From NCBI GenBank assembly GCA_047608145.1, contig JASGDC010000035.1:1-22997 (forward strand): a stretch of 22,997 bases of DNA. The letters run 5' to 3'. The stretch is from JASGDC01 sp047608145. GTDB taxonomy: Bacteria > Actinomycetota > Actinomycetes > Actinomycetales > Micrococcaceae. The translations under genes and the position numbers were made by a program. The notes under the pieces were generated by a model. That model searched no databases and was not told the origin of the DNA. It saw nothing but the letters and a program-made list of their open reading frames with translations. Positions 22,871-22,997 of this stretch are shown here, in pieces (the first letter of the stretch is position 1; each line of letters opens with the position of its first letter).

Positions 22871-22997
22871 GGACTTATAGGCCATAATGTGTTGTTGGTT
22901 CGAGTGTGTTACTCGGTTGTGTTGGCCCAGATTGCACCTCCTTTGTATCTGATTGTTTGGTATGATTTGTCGATTTCTTTTGGCCCTATTTGTTCTT
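22871..22997 (+). mobile_element. End of a repeated element, probably an insertion sequence (right copy)
   Basis: The element enters at 22871 with GGACTTATAGGCC and continues to the window edge. Bases 22871-22994 are the exact reverse complement of 1-124. The boundary is sharp. The 127 bases from the boundary to the window edge equal a common maximum k-mer length of short-read assemblers, which fits a contig broken at a multicopy element. The family is not identified. Confidence 0.65.
22909..22997 (-). CDS. C-terminal fragment of an unidentified frame, possible transposase
   Basis: This is the same frame as at 3-86 on the other strand, with one more residue visible: 28 codons entering from the window edge, then TAA at 22909-22911. 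It ends 38 bases inside the repeat boundary. Transposase is inferred from context only. Confidence 0.4.
   Translation of the reverse strand, partial: EQIGPKEIDKSYQTIRYKGGAIWANTTE

Noticed and set aside
1..22997. The whole window as one composite transposon bounded by inverted insertion sequences
   Set aside because: The interior carries housekeeping genes (odhA, gltX, two tRNAs), and both element copies run off the window. Contig breakage at a multicopy repeat explains the geometry better.

Overview
The window looks like a complete assembled contig from an AT-rich member of the Actinomycetota, probably close to Corynebacterium or another Mycobacteriales lineage. The evidence is a fused E2-like/E1 2-oxoglutarate dehydrogenase without a lipoyl domain (OdhA/Kgd type), a 24-residue ribosomal protein of the actinobacterial bL37 type, a FAH-family protein next to gltX, and likely leaderless genes. 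The codon use is far more AT-rich than usual for that group. The genus call is inference. Both ends of the window are the same 124-base sequence in inverted orientation. It holds the end of an unidentified reading frame and looks like one end of a repeated insertion sequence, so the contig probably stops where the assembler met a multicopy element.

Layout. 1-124: insertion-sequence end. 160-4683: on the minus strand, odhA/kgd, then an SGNH-like protein lacking the catalytic Ser and His, then bL37 and a strong terminator. 4894-6585: a membrane GT-C-like protein, transcribed divergently. 6693-9067: two overlapping CNNM/CorC-type membrane proteins. 9113-11499: a zinc-type ABC importer (znuA, znuC, znuB) behind a Fur/Zur-like operator and a probably leaderless promoter. 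11489-13695: on the minus strand, a glycoside hydrolase family 2 enzyme, translationally coupled to a Fur-family regulator (probable Zur) whose 3' end overlaps znuB. 13879-15821: a MacB/FtsX-type ABC exporter pair. 15944-16652: two small unknown proteins. 16950-17067: tRNA-Lys and its terminator. 17080-17290: a decayed tyrosine-recombinase C-terminus with a short direct repeat, the trace of an old integration beside the tRNA. 17295-18252: on the minus strand, an orphan PqqD-like protein and a DedA-family membrane protein. 18381-20309: a decayed NarL-type two-component system, with a frameshifted regulator and a kinase carrying three lesions. 20379-22636: a FAH-family protein (possible oxaloacetate decarboxylase) and gltX. 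22740-22847: tRNA-Gln and its terminator. 22871-22997: insertion-sequence end.

How the parts fit. odhA and the FAH protein both act around 2-oxoglutarate and oxaloacetate. gltX and tRNA-Gln fit the actinobacterial route in which a non-discriminating GluRS charges tRNA-Gln. znuACB and the Fur-family gene form a metal-homeostasis locus with a visible operator. The region between tRNA-Lys and the FAH gene is the plastic part, with an integrase fossil, an orphan PqqD and a dead sensor system. I found no CRISPR array, no intact prophage and no clearly novel multi-gene system. The most unusual items are the catalytically altered SGNH protein, the orphan PqqD protein and the GH2-zur coupling.
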